Positions 49,801 through 63,600 of a DNA stretch of 64,000 bases are shown one piece after another; within the stretch, counting starts at the first letter, position 1; every line of letters starts with the position of its first letter. The position numbers and the translations under genes were made by a program. Origin of the DNA: Bolinopsis microptera (lineage: Eukaryota; Ctenophora; Tentaculata; Lobata; Bolinopsidae); assembly GCF_026151205.1 (NCBI RefSeq), contig NC_087082.1, positions 6,455,908 through 6,519,907 of the forward strand, in the 5' to 3' direction. Under the pieces are notes generated by a model that was given only the letters and a program-made list of their open reading frames with translations, was not told the origin of the DNA and ran no database searches.

Positions 49801-52800
49801 GTTTGCTAAGTAACTAATCAACTAACGGTACTGTTTGCTAAGTAACTAATCAACTAACGGTACTGTTTGCTAAGTAACTAATCAACTAACGGTACTGTTT
49901 GCTTATCAACTAATCAACTAACGGTACTGTTTGCTAAGTAACTAATCAACTAACGGTACTGTTTGCTAAGTAACTAATCAACTAACGGTACTGTTTGCTA
50001 AGTAACTAATCAACTAACGGTACTGTTTGCTAAGTAACTAATCAACTAACGGTACTGTTTGCTAAGTAACTAATCAACTAACGGTACTGTTTGCTAAGTA
50101 ACTAATCAACTAACGGTACTGTTTGCTAAGTAACTAATCAACTAACGGTACTGTTTGCTAAGTAACTAATCAACTAACGGTACTGTTTGCTAAGTAACTA
50201 ATCAACTAACGGTACTGTTTGCTAAGTAACTAATCAACTAACGGTACTGTTTGCTAAGTAACTAATCAACTAACGGTACTGTTTGCTAAGTAACTAATCA
50301 ACTAACGGTACTGTTTGCTAAGTAACTAATCAACTAACGGTACTGTTTGCTAAGTAACTAATCAACTAACGGTACTGTTTGCTAAGTAACTAATCAACTA
50401 ACGGTACTGTTTGCTAAGTAACTAATCAACTAACGGTACTGTTTGCTAAGTAACTAATCAACTAACGGTACTGTTTGCTAAGTAACTAATCAACTAACGG
50501 TACTGTTTGCTAAGTAACTAATCAACTAACGGTACTGTTTGCTAAGTAACTAATCAACTAACGGTACTGTTTGCTAAGTAACTAATCAACTAACGGTACT
50601 GTTTGCTAAGTAACTAATCAACTAACGGTACTGTTTGCTAAGTAACAAATCAACTAACGGTACTGTTTGCTAAGTAACAAATCAACTAACGGTACTGTTT
50701 GCTAAGTAACTAATCAACTAACGGTACTGTTTGCTAAGTAACTAATCAACTAACGGTACTGTTTGCTAAGTAACTAATCAACTAACGGTACTGTTTGCTA
50801 AGTAACTAATCAACTAACGGTACTGTTTGCTAAGTAACTAATCAACTAACGGTACTGTTTGCTAAGTAACTAATCAACTAACGGTACTGTTTGCTAAGTA
50901 ACTAATCAACTAACGGTACTGTTTGCTAAGTAACTAATCAACTAACGGTACTGTTTGGTAAGTAACTAATCAACTAACGGTACTGTTTGGTAAGTAACTA
51001 ATCAACTAACGGTACTGTTTGCTAAGTAACTAATCAACTAACGGTACTGTTTGCTAAGTAACTAATCAACTAACGGGACTGTTTGCTAAGTAACTAATCA
51101 ACTAACGGTACTGTTTGCTAAGTAACTAATCAACTAACGGTACTGTTTGCTAAGTAACTAATCAACTAACGGTACTGTTTGCTAAGTAACTAATCAACTA
51201 ACGGTACTGTTTGCTAAGTAACTAATCAACTAACGGTACTGTTTGCTGAGCAACTAATCAACTAACGGTACTGTTTGCTGAGTAACTTATCAACTAACGG
51301 TACTGTTTGCTAAGTAACTAATCAACTAACGGTACTGTTTGCTAAGGAACTAATCAACTAACGGTACTGTTTGCTAAGTAACTAATCAACTAACGGTACT
51401 GTTTGCTAAGTAACTAATCAACTAACGGTACTGTTTGCTAAGTAACTAATCAACTAACGGTACTGTTTGCTAAGTAACTAATCAACTAACGGTACTGTTT
51501 GCTAAGTAACTAATCAACTAACGGTACTGTTTGCTAAGTAACTAATCAACTAACGGTGCTGTTTGCTTATCAACTAATCAACTAACGGTACTGTTTGCTA
51601 AGTAACTAATCAACTAACGGTACTGTTTGCTAAGTAACTAATCAACTAACGGTACTGTTTGCTAAGTAACTAATCAACTAACGGTACTGTTTGCTAAGTA
51701 ACTAATCAACTAACGGTACTGTTTGCTAAGTAACTAATCAACTAACGGTACTGTTTGCTAAGTAACTAATCAACTAACGGTACTGTTTGCTAAGTAACTA
51801 ATCAACTAACGGTACTGTTTGCTAAGTAACTAATCAACTAACGGTACTGTTTGCTAAGTAACTAATCAACTAACGGTACTGTTTGCTAAGTAACTAATCA
51901 ACTAACGGTACTGTTTGCTAAGTAACTAATCAACTAACGGTGCTGTTTGCTTATCAACTAATCAACTAACGGTACTGTTTGCTAAGTAACTAATCAACTA
52001 ACGGTACTGTTTGCTAAGTAACTAATCAACTAACGGTACTGTTTGCTAAGTAACTAATCAACTAACGGTGCTGTTTGCTTATCAACTAATCAACTAACGG
52101 TACTGTTTGCTAAGTAACTAATCAACTAACGGTACTGTTTGCTAAGTAACTAATCAACTAACGGTACTGTTTGCTAAGTAACTAATCAACTAACGGTACT
52201 GTTTGCTAAGTAACTAATCAACTAACGGTACTGTTTGCTAAGTAACTAATCAACTAACGGTACTGTTTGCTAAGTAACTAATCAACTAACGGTACTGTTT
52301 GGCGTTTGCCGCTGTAGAAAGTGTGTGAGTTCAACACTGGTTACAACATGTACAAGTGCTCTGGTGTGAGCTACAAGATGTTGATCATAGAGAGCATGGA
52401 CGGAGACACGGAGGTGAGGAGACTCTCCCCCGTAGCTCTCTCTACTGAAGATGGAAGTGTGGACCTCATTAACGGACCTATGGATCATGGCTGGTGTGGA
52501 GGGTAAGAAGTAGTTTTTTCAAAATTGTATGAAACGTTTGATTATTTGATATTAAAACTTCAAGATATAGGTATCTTAAAGGTGAACATGCCGTATATCA
52601 GGTGATAAACTCAATTCATATCCTCCTAGATACACCTGCCAGCAACGTATCTCAACATTTTACGCGCTGGTTATCGTCGGAAAGGAGTACAAACTGCACT
52701 TTACTTCCACTCAACCTCAATCTATGAGATACATGCTGCTGGATGCTGCTGTTGGAGACAAGATAAAGCTAGATATCTGGTACGCTAAGAGTCAGCGGCT

Positions 52801-55800
52801 TGATATCTACTACAAGGTGTGTTGAGAAAGTGAGACCAAGTGTTCATCATTCGGGAGTATTTATAGTTATCTGTAATCACACAACTATACAGTATACTAG
52901 TAGTGTAACTATGGTAACTAGTACCGTAATACAACTCACCTAACTATCATATCCCACTAATGTTTGTTTTGATTACTTCACTCAAGTACTCCAAAGATGG
53001 CACCCTATCTAGCTTCTCATAAGAACCATATGAACGATTTCCCCACCCAGGGTAAATACAAAGCACCAACAAACGCTCAAAAACACGATACTACCCCTTA
53101 TTTGGTAGTGTTACCATGACGACACTACCTTATTTGGTAGTGTTACCATGACGACACTACCTTATTTGGTAGTGTTACCATGACGACACTCCCTTATTTG
53201 GTAGTGTTACCATGACGACACTACCTTATTTGATAGTGTTACCATGACGACACTACCTTATTTGGTAGTGTTACCATGACGACACTCCCTTATTTGGTAG
53301 TGTTACCATGACGACACTACCTTATTTGGTAGTGTTACCATGACGACACTACCTTATTTGGTAGTGTTACCATGACGACACTACCTTATTTGGTAGTGTT
53401 ACCATGACGACACTACCTTATTTGGTAGTGTTACCATGATGACACTACCTTATTTGGTGGTGTTACCATATGAACGATTTCCCCACCCAGGGTAAATACA
53501 AAGCACCAACAAACGCTCAAAAGAAGGCTGATGGTACTTACTCCTATGCAACGGACAAGACAGCTGAAGAGTTGTATCCTAAGATATCAAGTGATGCAGG
53601 AGCTAACTTCTTCGACAGTAAGAAACACTGGTTGTCTATGCTCATCAAGGGACCTGACCCTTTCACCATTAAGACGTCTCCTAAGGTAATCAATTAATTA
53701 ATTAATAGATTAAATGATTAATTAGATAGTTTTGATAACTTTTAAAAACGCTGCGACTTGTGCTGTTGTTAATTAATATCGCACAATTTTCAGTTAATGC
53801 AGAACATTTCTCCGCTTCTTAACTGCACACATTTTTAAATGCTATTTATTTCTGTGAGGGTTGTGGTTTTACTCACAGTTTAACTCGTAGTACCTTGTAA
53901 CCAGGCTCCAGAGACAAAAGGATTTCGCGGCATGTACGAAATCGCGAAATTTCCCATTCTCCGTGACAAATTTTATGTATAGTTAATGTATAGCCTGTTA
54001 AATTTCGCGGTACCGCGATTTTTGACCAAAATGATCGCGAAATCCTTTTGTCCCTGCCAGGCTCTGCTATTTTATCACATCTACTCCTTTATAAAAAGTG
54101 GTATTGTTTTTTAAATCAGAACATTATTTTTGAAACACCCTGTACTTCTCATAATAGCTTTACTATACTTTTAGACTTGTCATTATGGTGTTGCTCTTAG
54201 ATTGTCATTACATCTACTCCTTTATAAATCTTTCAGATTGTCCTGTCTTTGACACTCGAATCTGTGGATGGAAGTAACTTCTTCGACGAAGATAAGATCA
54301 TCGACAATCTCGCCGCTCTCCTCGGAGTTTCTAAAGATAAGATAAAGATTGCCAAGATCGTTGCTGAAGGTAATTTGAAAGAAACATTTCGACTCTCAGA
54401 TGATAATCACCCAATAAATTATTGCTTCGTAACACCACGTTTCCGATAAATTAAATTAACGGGGTGTTTTGTCATTGCAGGACGTCGAAAGAGACAGAGT
54501 TCTAGTGAACAAGAATTCCAAATAGAGATCAGTGAACCAGCCATAGATGACGAAGCTTCTATGGACGTTACCAAGGTTACAGAAATGGCAACTGCGCTTA
54601 CTGAAGCTTCGGAGAAGTTTGTTGAGGTAATAACTCTAGGTCTAACCTCTCTTTTAAAAAACCCTTTTTTGTTGAGGTCTTATTGGTTATATATATGATA
54701 TATTAATTATTATCTTTCTTACTGAACACACTTTTAGAGCGCACATTGATAGGGCGAGTCTATTTTTTTGCAGTCTGAACTCGAAAGATGTTCATTTATG
54801 TTTTATTTTTGATTTGAATATAGTATATATATCATGATTTGAATAAAGTATAAAATGAGATTTCAGGAAACTCACTCAAGTTAATTTATTTTTCATTCAC
54901 GAAAGCTCAAGCTGTACATCATACTATTATGTATAATAGTATAATGTACAGCTTGAGCTTTCGTTAATGAAAAATAGATTAACTTGAGTGAGTTTCCTGA
55001 AATCTCATTTTCTCAGACAGTACAGAAAGGAGAGCTTGGAAATGTGCTGGAAGTAGAGGTGAAGTCAGTTTCAGTGCAGCTACCTGAGATACCCCCTGCT
55101 GACCAGAGAAGTAGGACACAATTTACACAAATTACACATTTTACACATTTTACACATTTCACACATTTTATTACTTTCAACACATCTATAACAAATAATT
55201 TGAGGCTCTAATGATGTAGTTTTACGAATAATTCAAGCCTCATATAATTGTGTGTTTCCCTTTGTGTCCAAATTGAACATGGAACACATTTTACTTTCCT
55301 TTTCTAAATTCAGCTTTGTAAAGTTGTACGGAAGTAAAACAAACTTTTCCGAAATAAAAAACTCTAAACTGTGTGGAGGGGGATTTGTTTTAAAACATAA
55401 AAGAGATACGAAAAGTTTGTTTTAGCAGGCTCTTTCAAAATACATGGGTAAATCATCTTCTAAACTGTGTACCATCTCTCAGATGTAACAGTAGATCAAA
55501 GTGAAGCAGAGAAGACCACCGGTGAGACGTACGCTGAGAAGAAAGCAAAGGAACAATCAGAGAAGGCTGAGAGCGCTTCTAGTATCTCCGTCCTCATACC
55601 TAGCAAATTGGAACTCATCGATGCATCCAAGGTACATTATTTGGGAGTCGATCGGTACTGTTTAGCTCTGAGGATTTGGAAATTACGAAAGGTTTCTATT
55701 AAATATCACTTTGTTTGAATATTTCTGATGTTGATCAGTCAGATTCTAACCCCTTCATCCGCGTATAATTACAGAAAGTTGCAGTTCTCTCCAATTTGGC

Positions 55801-57623
55801 CCTAAACTCCAAAGTAGTGACAAGTGACGACACCATCGTACCTCTACTGGGAGCTGGTAATAAGAAGTGGACGGCCTCTGTTGATATTGTTTACGGTCCC
55901 AAAGATGGACGGGTTCTCGGAACAAAAAAGGTGGGCTTGTAAGAAGATGGTTGTTCTTAATTATTTTTGAACGGTCTCAGTTTCATTTTATGTTTACTAT
56001 CCTGATTTCAATGCTGTCACAATATTTTTCAAGTAATTGATAGAATCAAACTATAAACCACATTTCATGCGTTATTATCTCGTAGTTTAATGTCCTATAC
56101 CACAGGTGACCTTTGCAAATGGTTACGGAAACTTGACGGATATCAGAGTATCCAGAAAGGGAGAATACAAGTTTAGACTTTCAGTTTCTTACCCTGAAGA
56201 TGTGAGTACAGCTATACACTACTTAGAGTCCTCTTACAGTCCTCTTACAGTCCTCTTACAGTAATTTTAGAGTCATTCATTTGACTATTCAAAACCCTTC
56301 AGTTATTGTTTCTTATAGGTTAAATGTAGAAGTTAGTCCACTTTCATTTGTTTGATAATTGATTTCCATGATTCTAATATCCACAACAATGTCTCTGTTA
56401 ACACATGATAACTCCAGTCAGCGCACAAGATAGAGGATATAACAGTTGAGATAACAGAACAAGAGGATGACAGTCCAAAAAGACGAGTTCTCTTCAAGTT
56501 TGATGCCAACTACGAGGATGTGGTGGGTGATAAAACAGAAGGTATGTAACCACCGTCCCCGTACCCCCTCTCTCCCCCCTCTCTTAGAGCAAGGGATCTG
56601 TCCAATGACCAATCTAATTTCAGAGACTGCTCAATCTCTTTTGCTAAAACTTACAAATACTGATTCTCTCAGTTTAATTCTGTTAACGTTTACAGAGTTT
56701 ACCACCTACATGACGGACCTGTTAAAGGCCAAGTTCCCTGGCTACCAGTTTGATGATATCGATCACTACGCTGGATCTCTGGTGGTAGAAACTACTGTTT
56801 CTACAAGTTCTGGTACAAAATCAGGTCAGTACCATGTTCTTTATAACTTTATAAACGCAAAAAGCTTACTCAAGACTCGGTGGTCACAGTTAAAAGTTTA
56901 GTGACCAACCAATACCCCGTATTTCACCCTGAACTGTTACAGTGCCACATGTTTCACCCTGACCTGGCACAGTGCCACGTGTTTCATCCTGACCTGGCAC
57001 AGTGCCACGTGTTTCACCCTGACCTGGCACAGTGCCACGTGTTTCACCCTGACCTGGCACAGTGCCACGTGTTTCACCCAATGCCCCTATCCAGATACGA
57101 TAGAAGCTGTTAAGAAGATTGCAGATGACACGGAGGCAGGACTTGATATCGAGTTTAACGGAAGAACTGTTAGGATGGCTACGTTCTCGGGAGATACCAG
57201 TAAGTACTAACTTACTTTCTTTAAGTTCCATAATCGGTATTAACTCCTACTAATTTAATTGTCATGCATGATTGTAAGTTTTGTTAGTTTTTATCATAAT
57301 ATTTGTACGGTTTTATTGCTCATGAAGCCGGCACCTGGTTTAACAAATCTATTTAATAGGTAATTTATTTCCTGGAACAATATAATTATTAGCATATTGC
57401 ACATTATTACTAAGAGTTCATAAAAGTTACCAACGTCGCTTTTGCTACCTCGAGCTCTCAATATATTAATGCTTTTCGTAGCAACCGATCTCAATCTCCA
57501 TTGCTATTTAAACCAAGGCAGCAATTGTATAAACTGCCCGTTTTCTGACGAGAATTTCAGTATTTAAACCAAGTGATGAGAATTGTAGCAGTATTTGAAC
57601 GCTATCTTAATGAGCAGTATTTT

Positions 57624-57654
<31 letters not shown>

Positions 57655-60600
57655 TTAATGAACAGTATTTTAACGCCGCGCAGCTCCCCAGGACAGGAGT
57701 GTAGTGGTTGATAACGCCAGATGTCAGTCGGTGTGCAGTATTTACAATTGATAAGAACTATCATACCTGCTATATGTCTCCATTTGAGGGGACAGATAAG
57801 CCGCTGACTATAATATCGGGGTCGCAATTATGAAATAAGGAAGGGAAGCTGTCGCAGGTGTAGCTTATGGACATGGAACAATGGAATTGACAAACACTTT
57901 TAGTTTCGCTGAATTGTAATTGTGCTTTCACGGACTAATACTACTGTTACTATTGCAACTTTAATGCAGGAGTTTAGTTACCGTCAAAACAGCCTCTGGT
58001 AATAGTAAATCAATGTAGCAATTTCAAAAATCTATTTAAACCACAGTTTGGTTACTATGGTTACCAAAGTTTGGTTACTATAGTTACCACAGTTTGGTAC
58101 CTGAAGCCTACTTTCGATCACAGCTATTATAAAGACTACTTAGAATTTTACATTGAAGCATCTTTTTAATTTCGTCTACGTTAAGCAGTAAGCACGTAAT
58201 ATTACTATATTATTTATATTGGTAATAATAGCATTAGATAAGCTTCACGTTTGATGCCTAACTTGTAGTTTAGACCACAAGATTGCAAGGATTCTGTAAG
58301 TTCCTCTGTTCCTCGTGTTGGTGACCGTGAGAATTAATGTAGCACCCGACTTCTAATGATATAATGTCTTTGTTTTATGCCAGTATAATCCAATCAATAT
58401 ATTGTGTATTTTATAATTCAAATTGATAAATGCCAAATTGATTTTGGAATAACGAGCTTCATTCATGAATTTGAATTCTTTGACTTTGTAGAGGTAGAAC
58501 AGCGTGCAGTGTTCACATTTAGTTCATCACAAGTTTATTTTCCAAACCAGTATTCGATTATTCTATTCCAATTAGTTGAACGATTAACCTATACAAATAG
58601 AATTACTAGGATGATAAAAGAGGATTAATCCCCCTTCTTTCTCCGTGAAATCCCACCTTGTTTTGGGTGTGATGGACTGGACCCACAAGATCCTGATAAT
58701 GGTAACCAAACAGTCATGGTAACCAATAAGAACCATGGTAACCATACCAACTGTCATCCCCTGCAGTTTTGTCATCACGTGCCCTTTTTTATAGTGTTTT
58801 AATCCCATAAAAACCTTAACTCTGTACCAAGAAAGGGAATTCTGTGATTGGCTTATTTTGGTTTTTAAAACCAAAATTGAAACCAAAATTCACCCAAAAT
58901 TTATAATTTGATGAACTGTAAATTATTTCACTGATCTAAAAACTTTCTCTTTTTCCCAGCTTATGTTAAAGATAAGTTTACATAGCATATAATTAAAGTT
59001 TTGTTTTATTTAAGATTTTATTTATAAGCCTCTCCGATTTTTAGAGTTAATCCTTTCATGAATGCACAAAGTGGAAATGTGCCAAATGTGGCAAATGTGT
59101 TCTTCTGTCATGGAAGGAGGCTATGACGAAGGTCAAGGGCAAGTCAAAGCACATGACTTAAATTACTTGACTTAAGGCGGCTTCAGAGTCCGAGTCTCGA
59201 TGATGTGGCTCCAAAGTTTTCTGTCCGCCATAAGCTCCTTAATCTCCCCAGTGTTCTTGAGTCCAGTGTCACTTATTAGGTTATCGACGAAGGTGAGCGG
59301 TGGTCCTACCCCCTCCCTAGGTTCCCAAAGGAGAAGTTGGTGTGCTGACAAGTCATCATGTCGCTGATGTGCCCAGCCAACCTCATTCTTCTGGCCTGTA
59401 TCTTCGAAATAACTCTTGGGAGTGATCCAAAGACCTCCTTGTTGGTGCGATGTCCTCTCCAGTCCACGTTTAGGGCCATCCGAAGCATTCTACTGTAACA
59501 TCCGTCTATTCTTTTCTTCAAAGATTCTGTTATTGTCCACGTTTTCGTTCCATACAGAAAGATTGATTCAACCGTAGCTTGAACAGACGGATCTTTAAGT
59601 TTAAATCTCGGCGCAAATTGGACCTCCATATAGCCTAAATTTTGTGGTAGGCAGCCCATGCCTTGGCCTTGCGTAACCTAAAGTCGTGCTCCGTTGTACT
59701 AAAAATTAAAATCCTCAACTTCTTCTAAGGCATGTCCGTCCTTAGAAATTATTGTGTGTGGCTCCTCTCCTACTAAATTAACTGTAAGATGCTTGGTTTT
59801 AGACCAAAGAGATTTCCTGCCTCCTCATCAGATGAGGCTTCTGTAGGACTGTAGCATGTGATGACAGTGAGCCTGGGCTTTCCATTAAGAGACATGGTGA
59901 GGATCCTTGCGCTGTAAGATTTTATAACTTTATAAGACTTATAGCCTCATATGCTGTCCTCGTCAAGATGATTCCTACTCTCCCATTAGAAGCGCCAGCT
60001 GCGTTTCTCCACGCAGATGAGATCATTGGATGAATCCCTTTGTTCATCTTTTCTATTCTGGTATTCTCAGCAATCAGCATGCACTACCCGATGTTCGATT
60101 CTTGCAGGGCAAGGATGTGCAGCTTGCTTCGAGAAAATAGTTCTGCAAGTTCGATGCGTTTGTGCTGTTCTCTGGCTGTTCTTATGTTAAATGTGCTAAC
60201 CTTAGCAGTCCCTTTTACATGATACAATACAATTGATGTTCATATTTTTTTGATGTTTTCTTGTTTGACTTTCTGTAGAAATAGGTTGTCGTGTTGTGGA
60301 GACCGAGTCATCAGCTTCTGTAATAGCAGCGTAATTACCCCGGCAACCACTTCCACTAGAAAAATAAGGGGCTTTAACCCTTAAGCTGTTGATAAACTTC
60401 ATCTTGACTTTTCAGTTGGCTCACAATCCTGTGCAGTCCCCTGCAAGCCTGCACATTGGCAGTGGATTGTGTTCTTAACTCTTGCGCCACTAAAAGGTTA
60501 AGGGCATCCGCTTGAACAATAGCCATCTTTAACTCTCACCATAATATCTTGGGTATCTTAAGCATGTAATTGCACGAACATATGCCATACAAGACAAATG

Positions 60601-63600
60601 TGACACTTCCTTTTTCTACCCAACAGCATCAGTTGTAATCCTTACCCAATCGTCACCTGCTCCAGTGTGGGACTTTCCGATTTTATCCCAAAGCATAAGG
60701 AGGTTAGAGTGAGAACAGAGCTATACTTTAGCGGGGACTAACCCTTCCCCTGACTACCTCGTTATCCGGTACCCCGGGCATAGGGAGCCGTATCCTGACT
60801 ACCAGAGTGTGGTCCTGTCTAGCTGGGTCATAGTAGACTAGCTTGAACAGGGTAACAGCCAACACCTCTTTAGCTACTGTGCAATCCACAGTAAAGATTT
60901 ACGAGTCTCAAAGCCTCTTGAAGACCAAGAGTTAAGGAGTCAATAGATCAAATTATTGAACTTCCGGGGCTCAATTTTTCCCGTCGACCGTCCTGCCTTA
61001 AGCCTGGACCCCCTGTCCAGTATCCAGTCTTCACCACGCGGAGGTAGTGGCTTTCATCATGCTGTCCGATGAGTGTCTGGAAGAGGGCACCAGCAGGATA
61101 CCCCTTTTCAAAGTTCTGGGAGCCTCACATCAGACCAGGGCTTCCACCCAGCTTCTATCCAGCGGTGACGCCTTGGGCCACCTAAGCTTCACACAACCAT
61201 TGAAAGACCACCTTCCTACTTGTAAAAATGTTGATGATGCGATTATTACAGTCGAGGGTCTGATGCTGTACATTCTCAGTGTTACAGCTGACAACAGTTA
61301 TCAACACTTTATGCCCTGGCTGTTTACATCCGATGCCTGCGAGCAAACTTTATGCTTTCCTGCACACAGGCCTCCATGCTGGCATTAAAACTAATCTGTG
61401 TTCTAAGGATATGTTGGTTGGTATGGGCAAATCAAACCGTTCCCTCGAGCTTGATGCACTCGGCAAAAGTTTGATCCCTGTAACAGTTGCCCACTCTCGC
61501 AAAAAGCTTGTTATACCGCATCCGAAAGCAGAGAAACTATTTAGAGGTAAAGATACTTCAATCCCAAGATTGTTACAAGCTATGAAGAAGGGAGTCTCAA
61601 GGGGTAGAGAACTCCTTCAAGAACACTGTAACTTTGAAGGAGAGGCTTTCCAACTATCTTCTGACGGAGCAGAGAGTGACGAAGCGGAAACAGATGATGA
61701 AGAAGAGGAAGTGGAGGATATTGACTCATCAGAGGAATGGGCGAAAATAGTAAATGTGTATGGTGATGCTCTGCATCATGATACGGCTGTTGAGGTTTGC
61801 CTCAATGGAGGGCGAGATCGAATGCCATCCCAGTCAAGATTTTAGCGACTCCAGGGCCATAAACAAGCGAAGATATCACTTAATATCACATGTGATCATG
61901 CAGCTGCACTGATGGTTACTGCAAGATTCTTTCAGTTGGAAAATAGAGCATGGTTTCTCGTTAAGCGGATGATCAGGAAAACAGAAACAGATATCGTGAA
62001 GGTGAGAAGAAAGGCTTTATTCCTCTCGTACCGGTTGCGGTCAGGGTTGGGGTCATTAGTGAGTTGCGTCCCTACTAAACTCAATTTGCCATGGCCATCG
62101 AAGTGAGCATTACATAATACATATGGCTGATATCATATCTGGATGGCCAACTTCTTCTGAGCACATCAGTGAATAAAATACTGCTTTTGGGTGATATTTA
62201 AGCGATTATATCTATTGTGATGTTGTAGTGATGAACCACAACAGTGATGTTGAACTGATAATTGTTTTGCTAGGTGCCTACATGATTTTATTTCCTTCAA
62301 ATGAAAAATTTGTAAAAAACCCAAAAAAACCCAACTCCTACCCTGAAAAAGGTCATACTGGGATTGGTTTTTTTTGGGTTTTTTTGGGTTACACCCCCCC
62401 CCCCCCCCCCCAGTGTTTATCGTGCATAATATAGATTAGTAGTGATTCTGTAACCATAGTAACCAGTGATTCTGTGATTGTGTGACTCCTGTGTGTTAGG
62501 TTTTCATAAAATAGCCAAACTGAATTCATAGCCGTTGTTGATATAAAGTTTCAGCATCAAATGAGTTACTAAATGTAACCAACCTAAATAATAACTTATC
62601 AGGTCGATAGCTAATATACTTTTCCTCTTTATTTACCTAGCTATATGTTAAGAAGTTAAGATAATATCTCTATTACAATTCAAAGAATTATTTCTGTACG
62701 ACCGCCCACGTGCAAATTAGACGAGAAATAGGTAGTTGCAAAGTAACCATGGTAACGGTGTTGAAATGTGTACGTGCACGTGCAAAGATTGTTTTAACGT
62801 CATTTTGTGGTAATTACGTTGTGTTCACTCATTCAGTGCGAGCTACATTTTAATTGGCTGTATCTTCGGTTGTGACGGATATTTGTTGATGCTATGAAAA
62901 CTGACTACCAAAGAATACTATTAGCTTCCTCCCTGTGACCACGGGCTTTCTAGTACTTATATAAATTAACAAGTCTACATGGATTTTTTTAGAGATTTTA
63001 TTTTTATAGCCTTCTCTCGATTTTTAGAGTTCTGATCGTCTTTATGAATTTTTGTATTACCAAGACGAGTTCGTTAGTGTTCTCCTTGGTCATTTCATGT
63101 TTAATTCCTGTTTATTGTTTAATTCATGGACGCACGTAACCCAGTTTCTCCCCCACGTGACCCAATTTCTCCCCACGTGACCCATTTTCCCCCCACGTGA
63201 CCCAGTTTCTCCCCACGTGACCCAGTATCTCCCCCACGTGACCTAGTTTCTCCCCACGTGACCCAGTTTCTCCCCCACGTGACCCAGTTTCTCCCTCAGG
63301 TGATGGTGGCGGCAGTAACACAGTGGCTATTGTAGTCCCTATCGTTATCGTACTAATGCTATGTGGGCTCGCTGCTGGAGGCTTCCTCTTCTACAAGAAG
63401 AAGCAAAACAGGGTCAGTAAATATTAAATGATGGAGTAGTTCGCTGTTTGTTAGTCTCATTATTGAAATACTGATAGTTGGATAATATCCGGTTGGAAGA
63501 GACAAGGACAAATGAAACAGGACTTCCTAACTTCCTTACTTCCTGTTTCATTTGTCCTTGTCTCTTCCAACCAGATATTATCCAACTATCAGGGTCAGTA

